Assembly: GCF_003614185.1 (NCBI RefSeq)
Contig: NZ_KZ987724.1
Location: 3,551,171-3,615,170 of the forward strand
Origin: Paenibacillus aceti
Lineage (GTDB): Bacteria; Bacillota; Bacilli; Paenibacillales; Paenibacillaceae
DNA length: 64,000 nucleotides
Direction: 5' to 3'
Shown here: piece by piece, positions 50,449 to 58,620 of the stretch
How positions within the stretch are numbered: the first letter of the stretch is position 1
Layout of the letters: the number at the start of each line of letters is the position of its first letter
Notes under the pieces: model-generated
Databases searched by the model: none
Seen by the model: only the letters and a program-made list of their open reading frames with translations
What the model was told of the DNA's origin: nothing
Program-made: the position numbers and the translations under genes

Positions 50449-52281
50449 CTACTCCACCGTCACGCTCTTCGCCAAATTCCGCGGCTTATCTACGTCGTTG
50501 CCTCTGGCGAGGGAAGCGTAGTAAGCGAGCAGTTGCAGCGGCACTACGGACAGGGCCGGAGTGAGGATCGGCAGCGTCTTCGGAATCGCAAAGGCCTGAT
50601 CGACTGATTTCAGGAGATCGGTGACATGCTCTTCATGGGTGAGCGCCATAACGTCAGCGCCACGCGCCTTGACTTCTTTGATGTTACTTACTGTTTTTTC
50701 CAGGACAGATTCCTGGGTAGCCAGAGCGATGACCGGAACGTCCTCCTCGATCAGAGCCAGGGTTCCGTGCTTCAATTCACCTGCGGCATATGCCTCAGAG
50801 TGAATATAAGAGATCTCCTTCAGCTTCAGCGAGCCCTCTAAGGCCACTGCGTAATCCAGGCCACGGCCGATGAAGAACAGGTCTTCATGCTTGGCGATAT
50901 GCTCAGCATATGCTTTAATAGCATCGACATTAGCCAGTATACTCTCCACTTGCTCAGGCAATGCATGCATGGCCGCGATCACATGGGCGATCTCTTCTGC
51001 CGATTGCGTACCACGTACTTGAGCGAGGTACAAGCTGAACAGGTAAAAAGCGATCAACTGCGAGGTATACGCCTTTGTCGAAGCAACGGCAATTTCAGGC
51101 CCCGCAAGTGTGCTAATGACATCATCCGCATCGCGGGCAATCGAGCTGCCCACGACATTCGTGATCGCCAGTACATGAGCCCCGTTCGCTTGCGCTTCAC
51201 GCAGCGCGGCCAGGGTGTCGGCTGTTTCGCCGGATTGGCTCACGACGATTACCAGCGTGTCAGGAGTAATCAGCGGCGAACGATAGCGATATTCAGAAGC
51301 TACATCGCACATCACCGGTATCCTCACCAGACGCTCGATGACGGCCCCTCCGACCAGACCAGCATGAAAGGCTGTTCCGCATGCTACGATATGGACGTTG
51401 TTGATCGAACGTATTTTCTCATCTGTCAAATGCAGATCCGGCAGAATAATACGGCGTCCGCTCTCATCAATCCGCCCTAGCATCGTGTCACGATAGGCTC
51501 TAGGCTGCTCATGGATCTCCTTGAGCATGAAATGAGCAAAGCCGCCTTTTTCTGCAGTGACTGCGTCCCAATCGACATTAATCATTTCCCGAGAAATAAA
51601 ATTCCCTTCGATGGTCATCAATTCGACAGCATCCTTAGTCAATACAGCCATTTCTCCATCGTTCAAGATATACACTCTACGCGTATAATTCAACAAGGCC
51701 GGTATATCGGAGCCAATGAAGTTCTCGCCTTCACCAATACCAATAATTAGTGGGCTCGCTTGACGCACAGCGACCAGCTTATCCGGTTCATACTCCGTCA
51801 ATACCCCTAGCGCAAAAGCTCCACGCATATAGCTAATTGCCTTCTGAACCGCCTTCACGATGTCTCCATCGTATTCACGCGCTACCAGATGGGAAATAAC
51901 CTCGGTATCTGTCTCCGAGACGAATTCATAGCCTTGGCTAATTAGCTCATCCTTCAGTTCCAGATAGTTCTCAACGATCCCGTTGTGCACTACCGAGAAT
52001 TTCTTGCTGCTATCCGTGTGTGGGTGAGAGTTCACATCAGACGGCTTGCCATGGGTTGCCCAACGTGTATGTCCAATCCCGGCACTGCCTACCAGCGGCG
52101 CGTCCTCCAATTTATGCTCCAGATTGGCCAAACGCCCCGTTGCCTTGGTAATCTTCAGGCCATCCTTCGTATACACAGCGATACCCGCGGAATCATAACC
52201 GCGATATTCCAGCTTCTTAAGCCCCTCGATCAAGACCGACTGGGTGTCTCTCTTCCCAATATATCCAACAATTCCACACAT
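50449..52281 (-). CDS. glmS: glutamine--fructose-6-phosphate aminotransferase
   Basis: 610 residues, full length. N-terminal glutaminase domain with nucleophile Cys at position 2 (MCGIVGYIG), followed by RGYDSAGIA and HTRWATHG; two SIS domains bind fructose-6-phosphate (VVSQSGETADTLAALREAQ near residue 355) and the C-terminus is NLAKSVTVE. It makes glucosamine-6-phosphate, the entry to cell-wall amino sugars. The ATG is preceded by GGAGGAT. The long leader carries the glmS ribozyme, giving feedback by the product. Downstream of glmM, as in B. subtilis. Confidence 0.98.
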   Translation of the reverse strand: MCGIVGYIGKRDTQSVLIEGLKKLEYRGYDSAGIAVYTKDGLKITKATGRLANLEHKLEDAPLVGSAGIGHTRWATHGKPSDVNSHPHTDSSKKFSVVHNGIVENYLELKDELISQGYEFVSETDTEVISHLVAREYDGDIVKAVQKAISYMRGAFALGVLTEYEPDKLVAVRQASPLIIGIGEGENFIGSDIPALLNYTRRVYILNDGEMAVLTKDAVELMTIEGNFISREMINVDWDAVTAEKGGFAHFMLKEIHEQPRAYRDTMLGRIDESGRRIILPDLHLTDEKIRSINNVHIVACGTAFHAGLVGGAVIERLVRIPVMCDVASEYRYRSPLITPDTLVIVVSQSGETADTLAALREAQANGAHVLAITNVVGSSIARDADDVISTLAGPEIAVASTKAYTSQLIAFYLFSLYLAQVRGTQSAEEIAHVIAAMHALPEQVESILANVDAIKAYAEHIAKHEDLFFIGRGLDYAVALEGSLKLKEISYIHSEAYAAGELKHGTLALIEEDVPVIALATQESVLEKTVSNIKEVKARGADVMALTHEEHVTDLLKSVDQAFAIPKTLPILTPALSVVPLQLLAYYASLARGNDVDKPRNLAKSVTVE

Positions 52282-52540
52282 ACTTATATAATCCTCCGTT
52301 TCAATTCTGCAGTAATTTATCGCAAGCAGAACAGGAGCGGAAGATGCTTCACGCGGTATACAGAGACAGAACTATTCAATTATCAAAATGCAGGTTCTAC
52401 GATATGAAAAATAATGAAAATCACATCAGCCCAACGTTCTATTTTTCATGAATGTCCACTGCTGCTCCGTCCACCACGGATTCCTCCGCTCATTCTCTCG
52501 CGTACACTCATGAGTTTCGACTAATCGAATTCAAACTATA
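52282..52540 (-). other. glmS leader between ribozyme and start codon
   Basis: About 260 bases of untranslated leader with the ribosome-binding site GGAGGAT near 52290. No other element is evident. Confidence 0.6.
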
Positions 52541-52776
52541 CTGCATCCTTCCGCAAGGTTTGTCGGAACAGTCGCCTGTTCGTTTTGACTTTACGGTTAC
52601 GGTGTGATGCCACACCGGGAGGTCCCCGCCGAATATTTCGAACACCCCCACCTCGTCAGCTTGCATTTGCCGGTTCAGAATCTTTGGCATGAATCAGTCT
52701 GATTAGCAGTGTTACACTACATCATGTCAAACTGACACCGAATTCCTACCCGCGCGAAACCAAGCTCTGGCGCTTA
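52541..52776 (-). ncRNA. glmS self-cleaving riboswitch-ribozyme
   Basis: On the minus strand the conserved start AGCGCCAGAGCTTGG gives the cleavage site between A 52774 and G 52773. Further downstream come GACGAGGTGGGGG, TTCGGCGGGGACCTCCCGG, CCGTAAAGTCAAAACG, AGGCGACTGTTCCG and the end CTTGCGGAAGGATGCAG, all blocks of the known ribozyme core. It is bound by glucosamine-6-phosphate and cleaves the transcript, lowering glmS expression. The peripheral arm after GCGCC is long here. Confidence 0.96.
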
Positions 52777-52823
52777 TGTTGCTATGACCTCACGATCCTC
52801 ACTTTCTTTACTTGAATATGCTT

Positions 52824-52852
52824 ATTATATGCATCTGCGTCCAATTTTGCAA
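52824..52852 (-). promoter_or_regulatory. predicted glmS promoter
   Basis: On the minus strand TTGCAA (52852-52847), a 17-bp spacer and TATAAT (52829-52824), about 50 bp before the ribozyme cleavage site. Confidence 0.75.
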
Positions 52853-52950
52853 TTATTCCTCTCATCCCTAGGCTGCCTTGTTTCTCAAGGCCTGCAAATA
52901 TCAGCAATATCAGGCAGTGAGAACACGAAGCAGAGACCAGCTTGAATTGT

Positions 52951-53133
52951 AAGGAAACTAGGTATCACTATTGGCATCTAAAGGAGCGATTTAAAGATCT
53001 AATGAAACTGTGTATCGCTATTGGGGCAAATACAGGGAAAAACGACGCATTTCTACCCGAATAACGATATCGAGTTTCGTTAGATTCGAATGAGTGCTGA
53101 TTTCATCGAAATAGCGATATGGTGTTTCGTTGC
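52951..53133 (-). repeat. 183-bp four-unit intergenic element, copy 3 (inverted)
   Basis: Units at about 52951-52974, 53000-53024, 53058-53082 and 53107-53133. Read on the minus strand it aligns throughout with the element at 46349-46531. It lies between the end of glmM and the glmS promoter. Confidence 0.88.
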
Positions 53134-53195
53134 AAAAAGCCGCCCAAACAGCGCTAACTCCACTGCCCGGCGGCTCATAATTATATAAATATCGA

Positions 53196-54536
53196 TTAGA
53201 CCAGTTCTCTCTCAACTACAGCGACGATCTCTGCCACTAACTGTTCGATCTCTTCTTTGTCCGGCCCTTCAGCCATAACGCGAATCAGGGACTCTGTACC
53301 GGATGGACGCACCAGTACGCGGCCGTTGTCGCCAAGCTTGCGCTCCGCAGCGGCCACAGCCTCCTCAATCGCCGCATTGCCCGCATATTTGCTCTTATCC
53401 TGTACGCGGACATTCACGAGCACCTGCGGATATTTCTTCATGATTTTCTTCAATTCGCTCAGCGGTTGACCGGAGGAAAGCAGTGTATCCACCAATTGGA
53501 TTGCTGTGAGAATGCCATCGCCCGTCGTGTTATGATCGAGGAAAATAACATGACCCGATTGCTCCCCACCCAGGTTATAACCACCGCGAATCATCTCAGC
53601 CATGACATAACGGTCTCCGACCGCAGTTTTCTCCGTATGGAGGCCTAGCTTCTTAATGGCCTTGTAGAACCCAAAATTACTCATTACCGTCGATACGACC
53701 GTACTATCCTTCAGCTTGCCCGCCTGGTTCATCGCGTTGCCGCAAATGCAGAGGATATAATCGCCATCCACTTCTTCACCCAGTTCATCGATTGCTATCA
53801 GTCGATCCGCATCACCGTCAAAGGCCAGCCCGATATGCGCGCCGAGACGCACTACTTCCTCTTTCAAGCGTTCAGGATGGGTCGAGCCGCAATGATCATT
53901 GATATTCAGTCCATTCGGCTCAGCGCCAATCGTATGCACCTCTGCGCCAAGCTCCTTGAATAGTCTTGGAGCCAGCTCATAAGCAGCTCCGTTCGCGCAA
54001 TCCAGTACCACCTTCAGCCCTTCAAAGGAACGGTTAATCGTCGTCTTCAAATGCTCTAAATATTTCAGTTTGGAATCATAATCAACTGTTACCGAGCCCA
54101 GTCCGCTACCGATTGGCCGAGGGAGCTCATCAATCTCTTTGTCTAGCAACTCCTCGATCTCCAGCTCTGTCTCATCCAGAAGCTTGAAGCCGTCGCTACC
54201 GAAGAACTTGATTCCGTTATCCTCCACCGGATTATGTGAAGCCGAGATCATAACCCCAGCATCCGCGTGGAGCATCCGTGTCAACAGAGCCACCGCAGGT
54301 GTCGTGACCACACCGAGTCGAACTACGTCGGCACCGATCGACAGCAGGCCGGCTACAAGAGCAGATTCCAGCATAACGCCGGAAATCCGCGTATCCATCC
54401 CGATGATAACCTTCGGCTTGGCTGCTTGCCCTGTAAGTACATATCCCCCACAACGCCCAATACGATATGCTAATTCAGCTGTTAATTCCTGATTTGCGAT
54501 TCCCCTTACTCCATCCGTACCAAAATACTTCCCCAT
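53196..54536 (-). CDS. glmM: phosphoglucosamine mutase
   Basis: About 446 residues from ATG 54536 ([12 protein letters not shown]), with GAGGAG seven bases upstream. The phosphoserine loop [15 protein letters not shown] near residue 100, the metal-binding DGDADR near 240, the sugar-specificity loop GGEQSGHVI near 325 and the phosphate-binding RPSGTES near 410 are all present. It converts glucosamine-6-phosphate to glucosamine-1-phosphate. Downstream of cdaR; in Firmicutes the mutase also interacts with and inhibits CdaA. Confidence 0.97.
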   Translation of the reverse strand: MGKYFGTDGVRGIANQELTAELAYRIGRCGGYVLTGQAAKPKVIIGMDTRISGVMLESALVAGLLSIGADVVRLGVVTTPAVALLTRMLHADAGVMISASHNPVEDNGIKFFGSDGFKLLDETELEIEELLDKEIDELPRPIGSGLGSVTVDYDSKLKYLEHLKTTINRSFEGLKVVLDCANGAAYELAPRLFKELGAEVHTIGAEPNGLNINDHCGSTHPERLKEEVVRLGAHIGLAFDGDADRLIAIDELGEEVDGDYILCICGNAMNQAGKLKDSTVVSTVMSNFGFYKAIKKLGLHTEKTAVGDRYVMAEMIRGGYNLGGEQSGHVIFLDHNTTGDGILTAIQLVDTLLSSGQPLSELKKIMKKYPQVLVNVRVQDKSKYAGNAAIEEAVAAAERKLGDNGRVLVRPSGTESLIRVMAEGPDKEEIEQLVAEIVAVVERELV

Positions 54537-54571
54537 GTTTTCACTCCTCAAGTATTTTAAAAAACGTATCA

Positions 54572-55960
54572 TTAGCCCCCGCTATTACTATCCGTGTTGT
54601 TCCCGACATTATTCGAGTCAGTTCCGCCGCTGCTATCCCCATTGCCTTCAGCGGTAGATCCGTGATCAGATCCTTCTCCGTTATTGTTATGAGGTGGCGG
54701 GCTCTCCGGGTCCGTCGTGGCCGGATGGGAGTCTTTATCCGTTAATTCCACTTCGATCTCAAGAGGCTCTTCCGATTCCGCCAGCTTCACATAATGGGGC
54801 AATGTCACCTTTAAAGGCACCGAGTGTATACCTGCCCCGAATTTGCTCATATCCGCCTCCAGCGTAACATCCTTCGCATTCAACCCGTTCAGCTGTTCCT
54901 TCGTCCCCAAGACCGTTAAAGACAGCTTCTTATCAGAAGGCTGTATAAATCTCGCTGTGAGATTGGAGCCCAAATTAAGCAGAGTAATAGGTATATTATC
55001 GATGACCTTCTGCGAGGCAGGCTCGACCTTGATCGTCACCTGCACAGAACTAGGCTCGATTTTCTCAAATCCGGCAGGCGGAGTCAAGTCCAGCGTATAT
55101 TTCGTTTCCAGATTACCCTTATAATTATTCAAATCGACGGTAATCGGGTAAGAGGTGATCTTCTCCATAGCCTCCTTAGAGCCGTATACGACGACCCCCT
55201 TCAAATCTGTATCGACACCCGCCAATACATATCCGGCAGGAAGCTGTCCCGTCTGGCGCACCTCCAGCGGAATACTTTTATACGTCTTATTCAGCGGTAC
55301 ATCAACATCGACCGAATCCGGCGAAATCTCTGCATTTTTCATAATCTCGCCCTGCTTGTCGTAAGCGGCCAGCTTAACCGCTTTCCCCTTGAGTGAATCA
55401 TTCAATCCAGTAATATCTATTATCCCCTGTACCTTCTGCAAGTCATCGATTTCACTCTCTGGCAGCGTAACCTTCACAACCTCTGTACTCGTAAGTGGAG
55501 TTCCGACCTCGAACCCTTTCTCAGGAGTTCCCTTGGTAATAATCGTCACCGGTAAATCCTTCGTCTGCTTCGGTTCAATCGTTACATTGACAATCGAAGG
55601 TGTCATAGACACCAATTGCACGCCTGGAGGCAGCTCCGTAGACAGAGGTAGCGTGAATGTACCCGGCCCTACATCCTTCAAATTCAGCTTCACTCGATAG
55701 TTGGAGAAATTCGTAGTTAGATCTGTTTTTCTCCCTTTGACCTCGAGCCGTACTTTATCTGGATCCAGGTTATAGAGGACATAATTGTCGCTATCAAAAC
55801 CGGTAACCTGAATATTGACATTATCAATCACTCGTGGCTTCAAATCCGGCGTAGTCACGACGGTAGTCCCGCTATCGATATGCACCATGGCCCATAGAAT
55901 AATACTAATCACAAGTGCAATGATTTTCACAATATTGTTATGACTTAACCATTTATCCAT
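54572..55960 (-). CDS. cdaR: CdaA regulatory protein, YbbR-domain
   Basis: About 462 residues from ATG 55960 ([13 protein letters not shown]), overlapping the cdaA stop by 8 bp; the longer in-frame start at 56038 lies wholly inside cdaA. One N-terminal membrane helix (residues 10-30) followed by four YbbR-type repeats outside the membrane and a low-complexity Gly/Asn/Ser-rich tail. It modulates the diadenylate cyclase at the membrane. Confidence 0.94.
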   Translation of the reverse strand: MDKWLSHNNIVKIIALVISIILWAMVHIDSGTTVVTTPDLKPRVIDNVNIQVTGFDSDNYVLYNLDPDKVRLEVKGRKTDLTTNFSNYRVKLNLKDVGPGTFTLPLSTELPPGVQLVSMTPSIVNVTIEPKQTKDLPVTIITKGTPEKGFEVGTPLTSTEVVKVTLPESEIDDLQKVQGIIDITGLNDSLKGKAVKLAAYDKQGEIMKNAEISPDSVDVDVPLNKTYKSIPLEVRQTGQLPAGYVLAGVDTDLKGVVVYGSKEAMEKITSYPITVDLNNYKGNLETKYTLDLTPPAGFEKIEPSSVQVTIKVEPASQKVIDNIPITLLNLGSNLTARFIQPSDKKLSLTVLGTKEQLNGLNAKDVTLEADMSKFGAGIHSVPLKVTLPHYVKLAESEEPLEIEVELTDKDSHPATTDPESPPPHNNNGEGSDHGSTAEGNGDSSGGTDSNNVGNNTDSNSGG

Positions 55961-56786
55961 TCTTCTTGCCAGCCTCCTTCGTACGCCAGAAGGACTTGCG
56001 CTTCTCATTCGGGCTGGAATCCGGTCCAAGCTCCTCATATAATTTAGAGATCAGTGATTCTTCCTTGATATCCCGGACGACTTGTCCATCGATCGCCAGC
56101 GAAATTTGGCCCGTCTCTTCAGAGACGACGATGGAGACCGCGTCCCCAACCTCGCTGATGCCGATAGCAGCACGATGTCGCGTACCCAGCTCTTTACTAA
56201 TAAAAGGATTCTCGGACAGTGGCAAATAACAAGCCGCCGCCGTAATCTTATGCCCCTGAATAATGACCGCCCCATCATGAAGCGGAGTATTCGGAATGAA
56301 GATATTGATCAGTAATTGAGAGGTAATCACCGATTGAATCGGGATGCCCGACTCGGTATATTCATTAATTCCCGTATTCCGTTCAAAAACAATTAATGCT
56401 CCGATTTTTCTACGTGATAAATAATTCAGCGCCTTAATAATTTCGCCGATCTCCCGGGCAAATTCCTCCTCATCAGCGATTCCCCGGTTGAATAATTTTC
56501 CCCGCCCAAGCTGCTCCAAAGCTCGTCTAAGCTCAGGCTGAAAGATGATGAAGATAGCGACGACACCGAAGGTGAACATCTGATTCATCAGCCATTTCAA
56601 TGTGTATAAATCAAACCAGGTACTAACCGCCCAGATCAAAACAAGAACAAGCAGCCCCTTCAGCAATTGAATAGCCCTTGTCCCCCGTACAAGCAAAATC
56701 AGATGATAAATTATATAAGTAACGATCAGGATATCGATAATATCCTTAATCCAGTCCTGCCAGCTCATATTCGCAAAATAATCCAT
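55953..56786 (-). CDS. cdaA: diadenylate cyclase
   Basis: 277 residues. Three hydrophobic helices at the N-terminus (residues about 10-80), then the DAC domain with the catalytic DGAVIIQG near residue 170 and the ATP-binding GTRHRAAIGIS near residue 200. It makes cyclic-di-AMP from two ATP. First gene of cdaA-cdaR-glmM, with glmS following but under its own promoter. Confidence 0.97.
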   Translation of the reverse strand: MDYFANMSWQDWIKDIIDILIVTYIIYHLILLVRGTRAIQLLKGLLVLVLIWAVSTWFDLYTLKWLMNQMFTFGVVAIFIIFQPELRRALEQLGRGKLFNRGIADEEEFAREIGEIIKALNYLSRRKIGALIVFERNTGINEYTESGIPIQSVITSQLLINIFIPNTPLHDGAVIIQGHKITAAACYLPLSENPFISKELGTRHRAAIGISEVGDAVSIVVSEETGQISLAIDGQVVRDIKEESLISKLYEELGPDSSPNEKRKSFWRTKEAGKKNG

Positions 56787-56959
56787 GGTGTAACCCCCGG
56801 TTTTTCTTCTAATTCGATCAAGTCGACTAACTAGAAGACGCTTATGTATATCTAATAAGTCTGCTCAGATATACGGCAATGTAATCTATTTTATTTATTT
56901 CTCTAAACTATAGGTTATAACGTTCCCGGGTCAGATGCAAGTTTCAGGAAAATAACATA

Positions 56960-56991
56960 TAAAAAGACGCCATCTGCTTAGAGAGGGCGCC
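56960..56991 (-). terminator. terminator after the anti-sigma gene
   Basis: In the minus-strand transcript GGCGCC (56991-56986) pairs with GGCGTC (one G-U), followed by five U. Confidence 0.65.
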
Positions 56992-57016
56992 AATCTGTTG
57001 TTATATCACTACCTGC

Positions 57017-57634
57017 TTACCTATAGGCGACATCTGTAAAGGTATTGCTGATTCTGTACCAAATCCAGTCCAGAGCCTGATCAATTCTCTTGACCTTACC
57101 GGAAATATGAGCCGTCGAGGCCTGATAATAAGAGCCATCGATGACGGTCAAATTTCCTTCAACATTCCCCAGAATCTCCGCTTTGCCGTTCTCCACCGTC
57201 AAATTGCCCGTTACAGTGGACCCTTCAGGGACTGTGACGATATTCCCATTGATGACGACTTGATCCAGATCGCCCACCTTCACGATCAGTTGATTATCCG
57301 CCTTCATCAAGGATAGCGTACTGAACAGCATCACGAGCAGGAATATTGCCGCCGCTGTCAGAGCTGGATGCTTCTTAATCACCTTCAGCCATACCTGCTG
57401 CTTGCGCTGCTTCGGAATCTCATTCATAATCCGACTCACTAATCCATCCGGAGCCGAAATACGAGTATGCCTTAATGTCGCGAACAACGTCATTTCCGTC
57501 TGCTCCAATTGCTGGAACTGGATACTGCATGCGGAACAAGATTGTAAATGACCTTTGAGCTCCACGGCCTGCTCATGCGTTATATCTCCGTCAAAGTAAT
57601 CATGCATTAAAGTGGAGGCATGTTTGCAATCCAT
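57017..57634 (-). CDS. rsiW: RsiW-like anti-sigma factor with zinc-finger domain
   Basis: About 205 residues from ATG 57634 (MDCKHASTLMHDY), nine bases after AAAGGA; in-frame starts at 57643 and 57703 are less well placed. Residues 1-45 form the zinc-binding anti-sigma domain with HLQSCSAC. One membrane helix (ALTAAAIFLLVMLFSTLSLM, near residue 100). The extracytoplasmic part ends with a bactofilin-like repeat (GNLTVENGKAEILGNVEGNL). It would hold the adjacent ECF sigma factor at the membrane until proteolysis; in B. subtilis this system responds to envelope stress. Confidence 0.87.
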   Translation of the reverse strand: MDCKHASTLMHDYFDGDITHEQAVELKGHLQSCSACSIQFQQLEQTEMTLFATLRHTRISAPDGLVSRIMNEIPKQRKQQVWLKVIKKHPALTAAAIFLLVMLFSTLSLMKADNQLIVKVGDLDQVVINGNIVTVPEGSTVTGNLTVENGKAEILGNVEGNLTVIDGSYYQASTAHISGKVKRIDQALDWIWYRISNTFTDVAYR

Positions 57635-57766
57635 ATCAGCCATTCCTTTCGATATCAATACTATGAAGAGCCATACACAGTATGGAAATAGTCGTCCTAA
57701 CATACATTACGTTACGGAGCGAATAACGTTTCAAAAAGAAATCCCATTTAATTTAGTCCAGTTTTT

Positions 57767-58342
57767 TTAGAAAACTGCCTTATGTTCCAGCTTTTTGCGT
57801 AAAAATTCCCGTCCCCGGTGGACCCTCGTTTTCACTGTCGTTACAGGCATATCCAGAACATCACCGATCTCCTGCAGCGACAATTCCTGTAAATACCTAA
57901 GCACAATTACGGACTTATATTTAGCAGGCAACCCTTCGATGGCTGTATGAATCATTGCCTGAGTCTCTGACAATAAATATTCCGATTCTGGCGTTCGTTC
58001 GTCTCCCGGTATAATCGCATAACCATCCACCCCATCCTGATCGTTCATTCCCGCATCAAGATAGTAGTTCGGCTTGCGCTTACGCAGACGATCTATGCAT
58101 AAATTCGTAGCAATCCGATAAATCCATGTAGAGAACTTCTGCTTCTCATCATAGCGATGGAAGTTCTTGTACACACGCAGGAATGTCTCCTGAACTATAT
58201 CCTCAGCTTCATGCCGATTAGATAGCATCCGATATGCCAAATGAAATATTTTATCCTTATATAAGTCAACGAGTTCTGCAAATGCCCCTTGGTCACCTTT
58301 GCGGGCCAACTTTACCAATCTCGTATCAAAATGATCAGCCAC
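57767..58342 (-). CDS. sigW: SigW-like ECF sigma factor
   Basis: About 191 residues. Start set at GTG 58342 (VADHFDTRLVKL), seven bases after GGAGGA; longer in-frame starts up to 58456 have poor ribosome-binding sites. Region 2 includes AYRMLSNRHEAEDIVQETFL, DEKQKFSTWIYRIATNLCID and RLRKRKPNYYLDA as in SigW, and region 4 LQEIGDVLDMPVTTVKTRVH is the helix-turn-helix. Followed by its anti-sigma gene. Regulon probably envelope-stress genes. Confidence 0.9.
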   Translation of the reverse strand: MADHFDTRLVKLARKGDQGAFAELVDLYKDKIFHLAYRMLSNRHEAEDIVQETFLRVYKNFHRYDEKQKFSTWIYRIATNLCIDRLRKRKPNYYLDAGMNDQDGVDGYAIIPGDERTPESEYLLSETQAMIHTAIEGLPAKYKSVIVLRYLQELSLQEIGDVLDMPVTTVKTRVHRGREFLRKKLEHKAVF

Positions 58343-58540
58343 TATGATTTCCTCCAGATCCATGGACGGGCTCCAATCAAACCCCTCATGCCTGTCCGGC
58401 CTTCTCCCCGATCTGCTATCCAGGAATAACCCGTTCATCGCCGGTACTTCATTCAAATGTTAATTCAAGTCTTTATAAAATGCAATAGAATTAGGGCTTT
58501 TCCATGAACATTATCCCTTTGGAGAGATATATTCATAAGA

Positions 58541-58582
58541 AAACGAGCCGAAAGCTCTCCGAAATAGGAGGGTTCGGCTCGT
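58541..58582 (-). terminator. Rho-independent terminator after ppc
   Basis: ACGAGCCGA (58543-58551) pairs with TCGGCTCGT (58574-58582); in the minus direction the 3' arm is followed by TTTTCTT. Confidence 0.8.
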
Positions 58583-58620
58583 CAATGATTAGCGTTATAT
58601 CGGAATCAGGCGAGCGAGTA

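Noticed and set aside
52508-52690. 60-residue frame upstream of glmS
   Set aside because: It lies wholly within the glmS ribozyme core.
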